Source of the DNA: Duganella aquatilis
Lineage (GTDB): Bacteria > Pseudomonadota > Gammaproteobacteria > Burkholderiales > Burkholderiaceae_D
Assembly: GCF_009674565.1 (NCBI RefSeq)
Contig: NZ_WKJL01000009.1
Coordinates: 124,001 to 188,000, forward strand
Direction: 5' to 3'
Length of the DNA stretch: 64,000 nt
In this document: piece by piece, positions 26,417 through 36,383 of the stretch
Numbering within the stretch: the stretch's first letter is position 1
How the letters are laid out: each line of letters begins with the position of its first letter
Program-made: the position numbers and the translations under genes
Notes under the pieces: generated by a model
Database searches by the model: none
What the model was told of the DNA's origin: nothing
Seen by the model: only the letters and a program-made list of their open reading frames with translations

Positions 26417-27475
26417 TTACGGGCGGCCCAGCAGCTGCTTGTGGGCGTCGCGCAGCATCTGCTCGGTGGTGTCCCAGTCGATGCAGCCGTCGGTGACCGA
26501 GCAGCCGTACTTCAGCTGGCTGAGGTCGGCCGGGATCTTCTGGTTGCCGCCGACGATGTTGGACTCGATCATCACGCCCACCAGCGACTTGTTGCCCTGG
26601 ACGATTTGATGGATCACGTCCGCCATCACCAGCGGTTGCAGTTCCGGTTTCTTGTAGCTGTTGGCGTGCGAGCAGTCCACCACCAGGTTGGCCGGCAGCT
26701 TGGCCTTGGCCAGCGCCTGTTCGGCGATCGCGATCGACACCGAGTCGTAGTTCGGCCGGCCGTCGCCGCCGCGCAGCACCACGTGGCCGTAGGCGTTGCC
26801 GCGGGTGCGCACGATCGACACATTGCCCTGCGCATTGATGCCCAGGAAGGAGTGCGGATGCGCCGACGACAGGATGGCGTTGATGGCGATGCTGATGTCG
26901 CCGTCGGTGCCGTTCTTGAAGCCGACCGGGGTCGACAGGCCGGACGACATTTCGCGGTGGGTCTGCGATTCGGTGGTGCGGGCGCCGATGGCGGTCCAGG
27001 CGATCAAGTCGCCCAGGTACTGCGGCGAGATCGGATCGAGCGCCTCGGTGGCGGTCGGCAGGCCCAGTTCGCACACGTCCAGCAGGAACTGGCGCGCCTT
27101 TTCCATGCCGACGTTGACGCGGAACGAATCGTCCATGTCCGGATCATTGATATACCCCTTCCAGCCGGTGGTGGTGCGCGGCTTTTCGAAATACACGCGC
27201 ATCACCAGCAGCATGGTGTCGGCCACTTCGGCCTGCAAGGCTTTCAGGCGGCGGGCATAGTCCAGGCCGGCCACCGGGTCGTGGATCGAGCATGGGCCGA
27301 CGACCACGAACAGGCGCTTGTCCTGGCGGTCGATGATGTTGCGCAGGGCTTCGCGGCCCTTCATCACGGTCTCGGAAGCCAGATCGGTCAGCGGCAGCTT
27401 GCTGTGCAAGGCTTCCGGCGACGGCATCGGAGCAAACGAGGTGACGTTGACGTTTTCAATGTCTGGGGAAATCAT
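26417..27475 (-). CDS. aroG: 3-deoxy-7-phosphoheptulonate synthase
   Basis: The enzyme joins phosphoenolpyruvate and erythrose 4-phosphate at the first step of the shikimate pathway. The 352-residue class I protein shows VVGPCSIHDP, RVYFEKPRTTTGWKG, ESQTHREM, the ILRGG-like VVLRGGDGRPNY, VDCSHANSYKK and GVMIESN. These include the metal-binding Cys, His and Glu. The feedback specificity (Phe, Tyr or Trp) cannot be fixed from sequence alone. It is divergent from ybiB. Confidence 0.94.
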   Translation of the reverse strand: MISPDIENVNVTSFAPMPSPEALHSKLPLTDLASETVMKGREALRNIIDRQDKRLFVVVGPCSIHDPVAGLDYARRLKALQAEVADTMLLVMRVYFEKPRTTTGWKGYINDPDMDDSFRVNVGMEKARQFLLDVCELGLPTATEALDPISPQYLGDLIAWTAIGARTTESQTHREMSSGLSTPVGFKNGTDGDISIAINAILSSAHPHSFLGINAQGNVSIVRTRGNAYGHVVLRGGDGRPNYDSVSIAIAEQALAKAKLPANLVVDCSHANSYKKPELQPLVMADVIHQIVQGNKSLVGVMIESNIVGGNQKIPADLSQLKYGCSVTDGCIDWDTTEQMLRDAHKQLLGRP

Positions 27476-27551
27476 GATCTCTACAGTAGTGTTTTATTTC
27501 GGGGGACAGATAGTGTAGCCGAAATGCACGCTCGTGGTTTAAGCTGATGCC

Positions 27552-28538
27552 ATGACACCAAACACCGAACCTTTTGCAGCCGCACGTTTCATCAAGGAAA
27601 TAGGGCGCGGCAAGAACGGCGCCCGCAGCATGAGCCGCGACGACGCCCACGATTTGTACCAGGCCATGCTGGACGGCCGCGTCTCCGATCTGGAGCTGGG
27701 CGGCATCCTGCTGTCGATGCGCATCAAGGGTGAGTCGGTGGAGGAGATCGCCGGCTTCCTCGACGCGGCCGAAGCTTCGTTCGAGCCGTTCAACGCGCCG
27801 CCGGGCCAGTTCGCGCCGGTGGTGATCCCGACCTACAACGGCGCCCGCAAGATGGCCAACCTGACGCCGCTGCTGGCCCTGCTGCTGGCGCGCGAGGGCG
27901 TGCCGGTGCTGGTGCACGGCGTCGCCACCGACCTGGGCCGCGTGGCGACGGCGGAAGTGTTTGCCGCGCTGGGCGTGACGGCGGCGCGCCACCGGTCCGA
28001 GGCGGAGGAGGCCATGTCGCAGGGCAAGCCGGCCTTCATCACCATCGAGACCATGGCGCCCAAGCTGGCCTATCTGCTGTCGCTGCGGCGCAAGCTGGGC
28101 GTGCGCAATTCGACGCACACGCTGGTCAAGATCATGCAGCCGTTCGCCGGCGCGGCGCTGCGGCTGGTGTCGTACACGCACCCGGAATACCTGGAAATGC
28201 TGGGCGAATACTTCACCACGGCGGCGCTGCACGAGCGCGGCGACGCCTTCCTGATGCGCGGCACCGAGGGCGAAACGGTGGCCAACGCCAACAAGGCGCA
28301 GCAGATCGACTGGTTCCACGGCGGCCTGCGCACGACCCTGGTGCCGAAGCAGACGCTGGTCGGCGAACTGCCGCTGCTGCCGGAAAACAAGGACGCGGCC
28401 ACCACGGCGGCCTGGATCCAGTCGGTGCTGGACGGCGAGGTGGCGGTGCCGCCGCCGATCGCCGAACAGGTGGCGCAATGCCTGCTGGTGGCGCGGACGA
28501 TCCTGTCGCGCCAGCATGTCAGCGAGCCGATAGAGTAG
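27552..28538 (+). CDS. ybiB: DNA-binding protein YbiB (TrpD2 family)
   Basis: The 328-residue protein has the fold of anthranilate phosphoribosyltransferase, seen in the helical N-terminal domain (REIGRGKNGARSMSRDDA) and the later NSTHTLVKIMQPF region. YbiB/TrpD2 proteins lack transferase activity and bind nucleic acid. The distance from the trp operon supports this identity. The 3' end is 34 bp before the YhiN-like gene. Confidence 0.85.
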   Translation: MTPNTEPFAAARFIKEIGRGKNGARSMSRDDAHDLYQAMLDGRVSDLELGGILLSMRIKGESVEEIAGFLDAAEASFEPFNAPPGQFAPVVIPTYNGARKMANLTPLLALLLAREGVPVLVHGVATDLGRVATAEVFAALGVTAARHRSEAEEAMSQGKPAFITIETMAPKLAYLLSLRRKLGVRNSTHTLVKIMQPFAGAALRLVSYTHPEYLEMLGEYFTTAALHERGDAFLMRGTEGETVANANKAQQIDWFHGGLRTTLVPKQTLVGELPLLPENKDAATTAAWIQSVLDGEVAVPPPIAEQVAQCLLVARTILSRQHVSEPIE

Positions 28539-28572
28539 AATCTCGCCCCTTCACTGAAACGACGGGAATCCC

Positions 28573-29778
28573 ATGGCAAAGTTTGATGTAGCGGTAATCG
28601 GCGCAGGCGCGGCCGGCATGATGTGCGCGGCCACTGCCGCCCAGCGCGGCCTGCGTGTGGTGCTGATCGACCACGCCACCAAGCTGGCCGAGAAAATCCG
28701 CATTTCCGGCGGCGGCCGCTGCAACTTCACCAATGTGAACGCCGGCCCGGCCAATTTCCTGTCGGAGAATCCGCACTTCTGCAAGAGCGCCTTGTCGCGC
28801 TACACGCCGGCCGACTTTGTCGCGCTGGTGAAGAAGCACCGCATCGGCTACCACGAGAAGCATCGCGGCCAGCTGTTCTGCGACGACTCCGCCGAGCAGA
28901 TCATCGAAATGTTGAAGGACGAGTGCGCTGGCGGCGACGTCCACTGGCGCATGCCGTGCAAGGTGGAACGCCTGGCGCAGGGCGCGGAAGGCTTCGTGAT
29001 CGAGACCGATAGCGGCACGATCGAAGCGCCCAGCGTGGTGATCGCCACCGGCGGCCTGTCGATCCCGAAAATCGGCGCCACCGACTTCGGCTACCGCGTG
29101 GCCCAGCAGTTCGAGCTGCGCATGGTCGAGCCGCGCCCGGCGCTGGTGCCGCTGACCTTCGACGCCCAGCAGTGGGCGCCGTTCGTGGAAATGTCTGGCA
29201 TCGCGCTGGAAGTCGATGTGGAAACCGGCTCGCTGAAAGGCCGCAACCCGACCGGCGCGCGCTTCCGCGAAGACCTGCTGTTCACCCACCGCGGCCTGTC
29301 CGGCCCGGCGATTTTGCAGATTTCCTCGTACTGGCAGCCGGGCACGCCGATCGTCATCAACCTGCTGCCGGAGCTGGACCTGGCCGCCACGCTGATCGAA
29401 GGCAAGAACACCATCAAGAAGCAGCTGGGCAATGTGCTGGCGCAGTGGCTGCCGACCCGCCTGGCCGAAGGTTTGCTCGTGGCACACGGTTTCGCGCTGG
29501 ATGCACGCCTGGCCGACTTGCCGGATGCACAACTGCGCAAGCTGGGCGCTGCCATCAATCAATGGTCGCTCACGCCGAACGGCTCCGAAGGCTACAAAAA
29601 GGCCGAAGTCACGCGCGGCGGCATCGACACGCGCGAACTGTCGCAACAGACCATGATGGCGACCAAGGTGCCGGGCCTGTATTTCATCGGCGAAGCGGTG
29701 GACGTGACCGGTTGGCTGGGCGGCTACAATTTCCAGTGGGCCTGGGCTTCCGGAGTGGCGGCGGGCCAGGCGGTCTGA
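28573..29778 (+). CDS. NAD(P)/FAD-dependent oxidoreductase, HI0933/YhiN family
   Basis: The 401-residue flavoprotein has the dinucleotide-binding motif VIGAGAAGMMCA at the N-terminus, the family signature KIRISGGGRCNFTN, the middle motif VIATGGLSIPKIGATDFGY and the C-terminal GLYFIGEAVDVTGWLGGYN. The reaction is unknown for this family. It is probably transcribed with ybiB. Confidence 0.9.
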   Translation: MAKFDVAVIGAGAAGMMCAATAAQRGLRVVLIDHATKLAEKIRISGGGRCNFTNVNAGPANFLSENPHFCKSALSRYTPADFVALVKKHRIGYHEKHRGQLFCDDSAEQIIEMLKDECAGGDVHWRMPCKVERLAQGAEGFVIETDSGTIEAPSVVIATGGLSIPKIGATDFGYRVAQQFELRMVEPRPALVPLTFDAQQWAPFVEMSGIALEVDVETGSLKGRNPTGARFREDLLFTHRGLSGPAILQISSYWQPGTPIVINLLPELDLAATLIEGKNTIKKQLGNVLAQWLPTRLAEGLLVAHGFALDARLADLPDAQLRKLGAAINQWSLTPNGSEGYKKAEVTRGGIDTRELSQQTMMATKVPGLYFIGEAVDVTGWLGGYNFQWAWASGVAAGQAV

Positions 29779-29851
29779 TATACTGGCTGTCTGCACCGTG
29801 TTGTTTTTCCTATGAAAGCCGCATGTCTGGCTGTTCCCGACAGCTGGTGGC

Positions 29852-29880
29852 TTCCATTTTTCGGAAAAAGCTGCTATAGT
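29852..29880 (+). promoter_or_regulatory. rpsU promoter candidate
   Basis: An extended -10 element TGCTATAGT (hexamer 29875-29880) is preceded 17 bp upstream by a weak -35 (TTCCAT, 29852-29857). It lies 40 bp before the rpsU ATG and resembles the TGCTATAAT element upstream of rpoD. Confidence 0.6.
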
Positions 29881-29919
29881 CTCTGTCTCCCTATAACCTC
29901 CAACGGTTTGAATTTTTAC

Positions 29920-30132
29920 ATGACCACTATTCGCCTTAAAGAAAACGAGCCGTTCGAAGTCGCAATGCGTCGCTTCAAACGCACCATCGAAAAAACCGGT
30001 CTGCTGACCGAACTGCGCGCACGCGAGTTCTACGAAAAGCCAACGGCTGAGCGTAAACGCAAGCTGGCTGCTGCAGTAAAGCGTCACTACAAACGCATTC
30101 GCAGCCAACAGCTGCCGAAAAAACTCTTCTAA
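29920..30132 (+). CDS. rpsU: 30S ribosomal protein S21
   Basis: The 70-residue basic protein ([20 protein letters not shown]..., ending in [13 protein letters not shown]) is full-length S21, which binds the 30S platform near the 16S 3' end. It heads the macromolecular synthesis block rpsU-yqeY-dnaG-rpoD. A terminator follows it, as in other proteobacteria, giving S21 more transcript than dnaG. Confidence 0.97.
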   Translation: MTTIRLKENEPFEVAMRRFKRTIEKTGLLTELRAREFYEKPTAERKRKLAAAVKRHYKRIRSQQLPKKLF

Positions 30133-30192
30133 GATTGCTTACGCAGACCAACCTGGCGCATGCCGGTTGCGTTTAGCGGCATCTAAGAGATA

Positions 30193-30229
30193 CCCGCTCC
30201 GGCTAGCCGCAGCGGGTTTTCGCATTTTT
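30193..30229 (+). terminator. terminator/attenuator after rpsU
   Basis: A stem of CCCGCT with AGCGGG, enclosing a second inner pair (CGGCTAGCCG), is followed by TTTTCGCATTTTT. It lies between rpsU and yqeY and probably lets only part of the transcription continue into yqeY-dnaG. Confidence 0.75.
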
Positions 30230-30255
30230 ACTCCAAATTCTTTGAAAGAAACGCC

Positions 30256-30705
30256 ATGGCCTTGAAAGAACAAATCACCGAAGACATGAAGAACGCAATG
30301 CGTGCCAAAGAAGCTGGCCGCCTGGCGACCATCCGTCTGATCCTGGCGGAAATCAAACGCAAGGAAGTGGACGAGCGCATCGACGTCAGCGACGAGCAGA
30401 CCGTCGCCATCATTGAAAAAATGATCAAGCAGCGCAAGGATTCGATTACCCAGTTCGAAGCCGGCGGCCGCGCCGACCTGGCCGACATCGAAAAAGCCGA
30501 ACTGGCCGTGCTGACCACCTACATGCCAGCCGGCCTGTCGGACGAGGAAATCGCCGCTGAAGTCGCTGCCGCCGTGGCCGCCTCGGGCGCCGCCGGTCCG
30601 CAGGACATGGGCAAGGTCATGGGCATCGTCAAGCCGAAGCTGGCTGGCCGCGCCGACATGACCGTCGTGTCCGCCCTGGTCAAAAAAGCGCTGACCCCAG
30701 CGTAA
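30256..30705 (+). CDS. yqeY: GatB/YqeY domain protein
   Basis: The 149-residue helical protein matches YqeY from MALKEQITEDMKNAMRAKE through LPAGL-like YMPAGLSDEEI and GPQDMGKVMGIVKPKL. The domain resembles the tRNA-binding tail of the GatB amidotransferase. YqeY genes commonly sit between rpsU and dnaG. A direct function is not established. Confidence 0.93.
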   Translation: MALKEQITEDMKNAMRAKEAGRLATIRLILAEIKRKEVDERIDVSDEQTVAIIEKMIKQRKDSITQFEAGGRADLADIEKAELAVLTTYMPAGLSDEEIAAEVAAAVAASGAAGPQDMGKVMGIVKPKLAGRADMTVVSALVKKALTPA

Positions 30706-30789
30706 GTACCCGCCGCCGCGGTTTGATGCGCATCAAGGCGCATCGGCTGCGGCGGTATAGCCTGATTACCACCAAGACCGTCCAGCCCT

Positions 30790-32586
30790 GTGATACCACA
30801 AACTTTTATCGCCGATTTGCTGAACCGCGTCGATATCGTCGACGTGGTCGGCCGTTACGTGCAGCTGAAAAAAGGCGGCGCGAACTACATGGGGTTGTGC
30901 CCGTTCCACAACGAGAAGTCGCCCAGCTTCACGGTCAGCCCGACCAAGCAGTTTTATCACTGCTTCGGCTGCGGCGCGCACGGCACCTCGATCGGTTTCA
31001 TGATCGAATATTCCGGCATGGGCTTTGTCGATGCCGTCAAGGAACTGGCGCAGAACGTCGGCATGGTGGTGCCGGATCAGGACGACAAGATTCCGCCGGC
31101 GCAACGGGCGCAGATGCAGGCCCAGAGCATGGCCCTGACCGACGCCATGACGCGCGCCAGCGACTTTTACAAGCAGCAACTGCGCACGGCGCCGGATGCC
31201 ATCGCCTACCTGAAAAAACGCGGGCTGACTGGCGAAATCGCGGCCCGTTTCGGCCTCGGCTACGCGCCGCACGGCTGGGACAACCTGCGTTCCGTGTTTC
31301 CCGATTACGAAGTGGTGGCGCTGGCCGAGTCCGGCCTGGTGATCGACAAGGTGGACGAGGACGGCGGCAACCGCAAGCGCTATGACCGCTTCCGCGAGCG
31401 TGTGATGTTCCCGATCAGAAATACCAAGGGCCAGGTCATCGCCTTTGGCGGACGGGTCATGGACCAGGGCGAACCGAAGTACTTGAATTCTCCCGAAACG
31501 CCTTTATTTTCAAAGGGCTTCGAGCTGTATGGCTTGTTCGAGGCGCGCCAGGCGATCCGCGATGCGGGCTATGTGCTGGTGACGGAAGGCTATATGGACG
31601 TGGTGGCGCTGGCGCAGATGGGTTTCCCGCAAGCCGTGGCGACCCTGGGCACCGCCTGCACCACCCACCATGTGCAGAAACTGTTGCGTCAGACCGACAC
31701 GGTGATCTTCAGTTTTGACGGCGACAAGGCCGGCCGCCGCGCAGCGCGGCGCGCGCTGGAAGCCTGTCTGCCGCACGTGACGGACAACAAGACCATCAAG
31801 TTCCTGTTCCTGCCCACCGAGCACGATCCGGACAGCTATGTGCGCGAATTCGGCAAGGAAGCCTTTGAGCAGGAAATTCACGAGGCGATGCCGCTGTCGC
31901 AGTTCCTGATACGCGAAGCGTGCGGCGAGCACGACCTGAACAGTCCGGAAGGCCGGGCGCGCGCGCAGTTCGACGCCAAGCCGATGCTGCAGGCCATGAC
32001 GCCGACCTCGCTGCGGCTGCAAATCGTGCGCGGCCTGGCGCAGCTGACGCAGACCTCGCCGTCGGAGATCGAAGTGCTGTTCGAGCTGGCCAAGCCGGTG
32101 GCGCTGACCAAGATCGCGCCGCCGCGCGGTGGCCGGCCGCAGCCGAAAGGGCTGGAGTTGCAGATCATGCGCCTGCTGATCGCCCATCCGGCGCTGGCGC
32201 AGGAAATCGACGAGGCCGCGCAGACCGCGTTCCAGTTCTTCGGCCAGGAGTCGGCCGAGCGGCTGGCGCAGCTGCTGGCGGCGGCGCGTTCAATGGGCGA
32301 GGGCGGTGCGTTTGCCGCCTTTGCCCAGCATTTGAAATCGCAGGGCGAGGAGTACGACGGCATCATTGCGGAAATCGTCAAGGAGCCGGAAACCGAGCGC
32401 GACACCGAGCGCGTGGTGCTGCGGGCGGCGATACGCCAGGTCAAGCACGATGCCTTGAAGCATGAGTTGAGCCAGTTGTTCGCGGCTGGCCTGTCGTCCG
32501 ACGAGATCGGCGTGCGCTACCGGGAGTTAACCGCCCAGCAAGACCAGTTGTTGCGCGAGGCGCAGGCGGAGTTGCCTACCCGTTAA
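30790..32586 (+). CDS. dnaG: DNA primase
   Basis: DnaG makes RNA primers at the replication fork. The 598-residue protein begins with GTG at 30790 (MIPQTFIADLLN). It carries the CHC2 zinc finger (CPFHNEKSPSF, then CFGCG), the catalytic core with the Toprim Glu in VTEGYMDVVAL and the acidic pair in FDGDKAGRRAA, and a C-terminal helicase-binding domain (from about 440). Length is normal. Confidence 0.96.
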   Translation: MIPQTFIADLLNRVDIVDVVGRYVQLKKGGANYMGLCPFHNEKSPSFTVSPTKQFYHCFGCGAHGTSIGFMIEYSGMGFVDAVKELAQNVGMVVPDQDDKIPPAQRAQMQAQSMALTDAMTRASDFYKQQLRTAPDAIAYLKKRGLTGEIAARFGLGYAPHGWDNLRSVFPDYEVVALAESGLVIDKVDEDGGNRKRYDRFRERVMFPIRNTKGQVIAFGGRVMDQGEPKYLNSPETPLFSKGFELYGLFEARQAIRDAGYVLVTEGYMDVVALAQMGFPQAVATLGTACTTHHVQKLLRQTDTVIFSFDGDKAGRRAARRALEACLPHVTDNKTIKFLFLPTEHDPDSYVREFGKEAFEQEIHEAMPLSQFLIREACGEHDLNSPEGRARAQFDAKPMLQAMTPTSLRLQIVRGLAQLTQTSPSEIEVLFELAKPVALTKIAPPRGGRPQPKGLELQIMRLLIAHPALAQEIDEAAQTAFQFFGQESAERLAQLLAAARSMGEGGAFAAFAQHLKSQGEEYDGIIAEIVKEPETERDTERVVLRAAIRQVKHDALKHELSQLFAAGLSSDEIGVRYRELTAQQDQLLREAQAELPTR

Positions 32587-33014
32587 AGTTGTAGGGCGTT
32601 TTGTTGCGTAATGTTTCTGTCATTATTCCAACGGCAGACCTGCGGGTCTTCCCTCTGGAAATTGAAAAGTGACGTGCTATAATAAAACGCTAAGTGTTGT
32701 ATGTTTTGGCATCGTTTTTCTGTTCAGAGTGTGTTTGTTTTCAGTGAGTTAGGCTCTTGATCGACGCGGAAGGACGGGTGTCGGCGGCCAGGGCCAGCTA
32801 CGGTTCAGCAAATAGTCTGTTTGCTATCTAACCGAGTCACGGTTTCTTGCCCCCACGCACGTGTCTGATGCAGTAGAATTCCCCGGAGTTCTATAGAGTA
32901 GGTCGGCCTGACCCAGGTGTAAGTAAGTCGTAGTATTGTCGGACTTGTGTAGTCGGCAAGTTCGAAGACGTAGTGATCTTAGGATCGAAACTTTATCCGT
33001 AATCGAAAGCGCCT
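32587..33014 (+). promoter_or_regulatory. 428-bp rpoD leader with extended -10 promoter
   Basis: This gene-free stretch between dnaG and rpoD holds an extended -10 element TGCTATAAT at 32675-32683 with only a weak -35 (CTGGAA at 32655). The mRNA leader would then be about 325 nt. It contains an inverted repeat AGAA-TTCCCCGGAG-TTCT near 32875-32892. Long leaders here are common in betaproteobacteria; I see no known riboswitch. Confidence 0.55.
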
Positions 33015-35255
33015 GTGCCAATCAAGAAACCTGAATCCAAAGCGGCTGTAAAGCCGACTAAAGTGAGCGCAAAATCCGCGAAAACGGCGGACAAGCCGGA
33101 GACGCGCGTTGCCAGCAATCCGCCGGTGGTCAGCCAGACCACGGACGCGGCCACGCTGGCGGCGATCGATACTTCGGGCTACGTGCTGCCTTCGGTCAAA
33201 GTGCCGGGCCGGCGCGGGCGCAAACCGAAAGAATTCCAGCCTGAGAACGACGAAGTCGCCGCGCTCAACGCGGTCGAACGCGCCGAGCTGAAGGCGGTCG
33301 ACAAGGCCAAGGCCAAGGACCGCAAGGCCAAGGAAAAAGCGCTACTGAAGGACGCCTTCTCGTCGGACACCGAAGCGACCGAGGAAGAGCTCGAACGCCG
33401 CCGCCAGAAACTCAAGACCCTGATCAAGTTCGGCAAGGAACGTGGTTTCCTCACGTACGCCGAGATCAACGACCATTTGCCCGACAATATCGTCGATCCG
33501 GAAGCGATCGAAGGCATTATCGGCACCTTCAACGACATGGGCATCGCCGTCTACGAGCACGCGCCCGATGCCGAGACGCTGCTGCTGTCCGACAATGTCG
33601 CCACCGTCACCTCCGACGACGAAGCCGAGGCGGCCGCCGAGGCGGCGCTGTCCACCGTCGATTCCGATTTCGGCCGCACCACCGACCCGGTCCGCATGTA
33701 CATGCGCGAGATGGGTTCGGTCGAGCTGCTGACCCGCGAAGGCGAGATCGAAATCGCCAAGCGCATCGAGGACGGTCTGAAAGACATGATCCAGGCGATC
33801 TCCGCCTGCCCGGTGACGATCGCCGAGATCATCGCCGCGTCCGACCGTATCCGCGCCGATGAAATCAAGATCGACGAAATTGTCGACGGCCTGGTAGACG
33901 AAAGCGAAGACGCACCACCGGCCCCGGCCGCCGCCAGCGACGAGGACGAAGAGGACGACGAAGAGCAGGAAGAGGAAGAAGAGGAAGAGGAAGAAGCCAG
34001 CCCGTCAGGCGCTGCCGCCGGCTACTCGGCCGAACAGCTGGAGGCGCTGAAAAACGCTTCGCTGGAAAAATTCGACACCATTTCCCTGCAATTCGACAAG
34101 ATGCGCCGCGCCTTCGAGAAGGAAGGCTACAACTCCAAGGCCTACGTCAAGGCGCAGGAAGCGATCTCGGCCGAGCTGCTGGGCATCCGCTTCACCGCCA
34201 AGGTGGTCGAGAAGCTGTGCGACACGCTGCGCGGCCAGGTGGACGAAGTGCGCCACATCGAGAAGCAGATTCTGGACGTGGCGGTGAACAAGTGCGGCAT
34301 GCCGCGCGCCCACTTCATCAAAGTCTTCCCTGGCAATGAAACCAACCTGGAATGGGTCGATGGCGAAGTGGCCGCCGGCCACGCCTACAGCGCCATTCTG
34401 GGCCGCAACATCCCGACCATCAAGGAACTGCAGCAGCGCCTGATCGACCTGCAGGCCCGCGTGGTGCTGCCGCTGCCGGACCTGCGCAACATCAACCGCC
34501 AGATGGCGGCCGGTGAAATGAAGGCGCGCAAGGCCAAGCGCGAAATGACCGAGGCCAACTTGCGCCTGGTAATTTCGATCGCCAAGAAATACACCAACCG
34601 CGGCCTGCAATTCCTCGACCTGATCCAGGAAGGCAACATCGGCCTGATGAAGGCGGTGGACAAGTTCGAATACCGCCGCGGCTACAAGTTCTCGACCTAT
34701 GCGACGTGGTGGATCCGTCAGGCCATCACCCGCTCGATCGCCGACCAGGCGCGCACCATCCGGATTCCGGTGCACATGATCGAGACCATCAACAAGATGA
34801 ACCGCATCTCGCGCCAGATCCTGCAAGAGACGGGCGCGGAGCCGGACCCGGCAACCCTGGCCATCAAGATGGAAATGCCAGAGGACAAGATCCGCAAGAT
34901 CATGAAGATCGCCAAGGAACCGATTTCGATGGAGACGCCGATCGGCGACGACGACGATTCGCACCTGGGCGACTTTATCGAGGACAACAACACGCTGGCG
35001 CCGTCTGACGCCGCGCTGCACGCCTCGATGCGCGGCGTGGTCAAGGACGTGCTCGATTCGCTGACGCCACGCGAAGCCAAGGTGCTGCGCATGCGTTTCG
35101 GTATCGAAATGTCGACCGACCACACGCTGGAAGAAGTGGGCAAGCAGTTTGACGTGACGCGCGAGCGGATTCGTCAGATCGAAGCCAAGGCCTTGCGCAA
35201 GCTGCGTCACCCAAGCCGTTCGGACAAGCTGAAAAGCTTCTTGGAAGGCAACTAA
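33015..35255 (+). CDS. rpoD: RNA polymerase primary sigma factor RpoD
   Basis: The 746-residue housekeeping sigma factor starts at GTG 33015. It has a Lys/Ala-rich extension, region 1.1 (around [19 protein letters not shown]), region 1.2 ([17 protein letters not shown]) and a non-conserved insert containing a long acidic run (Asp/Glu, about residues 310-330). Region 2 follows ([21 protein letters not shown] and [13 protein letters not shown]), then regions 3 and 4 with the HTH in [20 protein letters not shown]. It is bigger than E. coli sigma-70 because of the N-terminus and the insert. A tRNA gene follows 102 bp later. Confidence 0.97.
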   Translation: MPIKKPESKAAVKPTKVSAKSAKTADKPETRVASNPPVVSQTTDAATLAAIDTSGYVLPSVKVPGRRGRKPKEFQPENDEVAALNAVERAELKAVDKAKAKDRKAKEKALLKDAFSSDTEATEEELERRRQKLKTLIKFGKERGFLTYAEINDHLPDNIVDPEAIEGIIGTFNDMGIAVYEHAPDAETLLLSDNVATVTSDDEAEAAAEAALSTVDSDFGRTTDPVRMYMREMGSVELLTREGEIEIAKRIEDGLKDMIQAISACPVTIAEIIAASDRIRADEIKIDEIVDGLVDESEDAPPAPAAASDEDEEDDEEQEEEEEEEEEASPSGAAAGYSAEQLEALKNASLEKFDTISLQFDKMRRAFEKEGYNSKAYVKAQEAISAELLGIRFTAKVVEKLCDTLRGQVDEVRHIEKQILDVAVNKCGMPRAHFIKVFPGNETNLEWVDGEVAAGHAYSAILGRNIPTIKELQQRLIDLQARVVLPLPDLRNINRQMAAGEMKARKAKREMTEANLRLVISIAKKYTNRGLQFLDLIQEGNIGLMKAVDKFEYRRGYKFSTYATWWIRQAITRSIADQARTIRIPVHMIETINKMNRISRQILQETGAEPDPATLAIKMEMPEDKIRKIMKIAKEPISMETPIGDDDDSHLGDFIEDNNTLAPSDAALHASMRGVVKDVLDSLTPREAKVLRMRFGIEMSTDHTLEEVGKQFDVTRERIRQIEAKALRKLRHPSRSDKLKSFLEGN

Positions 35256-35357
35256 GACTTGACTGGGGCTTGTGCTAGCCCTTATGCTCGCGTGCTCGGC
35301 GCAAGCCGGGTGCGCGTCAGCGAGGCTAAGCAGGCTCCAGCGCAGCAACATCCCTTA

Positions 35358-35651
<294 letters not shown>

Positions 35652-35670
35652 AGTAATTTCCAATTAGCAA

Positions 35671-35748
35671 TGCATCCAAATGGATGTATTATCAGTGCAT
35701 CCGTTTGGATGCATCTGTTTGGAGCTGTTTTGGCTCCGTCTGGATGTA
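35671..35748. promoter_or_regulatory. operator array for the phage repressor
   Basis: Inverted repeats of the type TGCATCC-n-GGATGCA are found at 35671-35688 (one mismatch) and 35696-35713 (perfect outer arms). A degraded third copy overlaps at 35710-35725, and there is a half site TGGATGTA at 35741-35748. The first two centres are 25 bp apart. They lie directly upstream of the repressor start and should be its binding sites. Confidence 0.7.
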
Positions 35749-35784
35749 AACGATAGCACATTGCGGCACAGGTTTAGCAGATTC

Positions 35785-35802
35785 CGTGACTTGTAACGCT
35801 AA
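35785..35802 (+). repeat. 18-bp direct repeat, copy 1
   Basis: CGTGACTTGTAACGCTAA overlaps the stop codon of the DUF2726 gene. A 17/18 copy is found at 36347-36364, upstream of the next phage gene. TTGCGGCA precedes both copies (35761 and 36309). Confidence 0.8.
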
Positions 35803-36287
35803 TTCGATTGCGCGGTAAGTCCGGACACTTTCTTGAATGCGGTTTCGATGTCTTGGCGTAGCTGAATAGGGGTGGGGTAGTCGCGGTAGCGGATCGTTTG
35901 GTAACCGGCATTTCTGAGCATTGCGTCTCTGTCGGCATCTTGCGCAGCCTTGTTGTTATGTGATGGGTCGTCTAGTTCTATCACTGCTATGGGCGTCAGC
36001 GTTTTAGTGCAGACCAGGAAATCTGCGATTTTCCGGTCGAAGCGATTCCGGTCCTGTCGGTCGGAAGTTGTCAGGAGTGCCGCTAGCGGCATTTGGGGGA
36101 ATACGGCGCAGTCGGTAAGCGTTTCGGTGAGTCTGAAGTACATCTGCTGTTCTCTGGCTGTAAGCGGTCGGCGGGGTTGCAGTTTCAGATGGCTCAGCGG
36201 TTTTAGTTTGCTTGATTTTTTCGGGCTTGAAAAAACCGCAATGAAAATTCCGGCTAACACGATCGCGAGGATGACGAAATTGTTCAT
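35799..36287 (-). CDS. DUF2726 nuclease-like protein with membrane anchor
   Basis: The 162-residue protein has one N-terminal membrane helix (NFVILAIVLAGIFIAVF) and a DUF2726 domain (REQQMYFRLTETL through AGYQTIRYRDYPTP). The domain belongs to the restriction-endonuclease-like fold; KIADFLVC, the IELDD pair and the following KAAQDADRD region could be its metal site. The start is uncertain: ATG 36287 is used, and an upstream TTG at 36317 is also in frame. It reads opposite to the structural genes and is flanked by 18-bp direct repeats, as if it were a cassette. Its role in the phage is unknown. Confidence 0.7.
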   Translation of the reverse strand: MNNFVILAIVLAGIFIAVFSSPKKSSKLKPLSHLKLQPRRPLTAREQQMYFRLTETLTDCAVFPQMPLAALLTTSDRQDRNRFDRKIADFLVCTKTLTPIAVIELDDPSHNNKAAQDADRDAMLRNAGYQTIRYRDYPTPIQLRQDIETAFKKVSGLTAQSN

Positions 36288-36346
36288 GATGAATTGGAAA
36301 TAGTTGAGTTGCGGCAATTTTATCGCTTTTGGTAGCGCTGAATTCT

Positions 36347-36364
36347 CGTGATTTGTAACGCTAA
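36347..36364 (+). repeat. 18-bp direct repeat, copy 2
   Basis: CGTGATTTGTAACGCTAA matches 35785-35802 at 17 of 18 positions and ends 19 bp before the first rightward phage gene. Confidence 0.8.
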
Positions 36365-36383
36365 ATTTTTGAAGGAAAACGAA

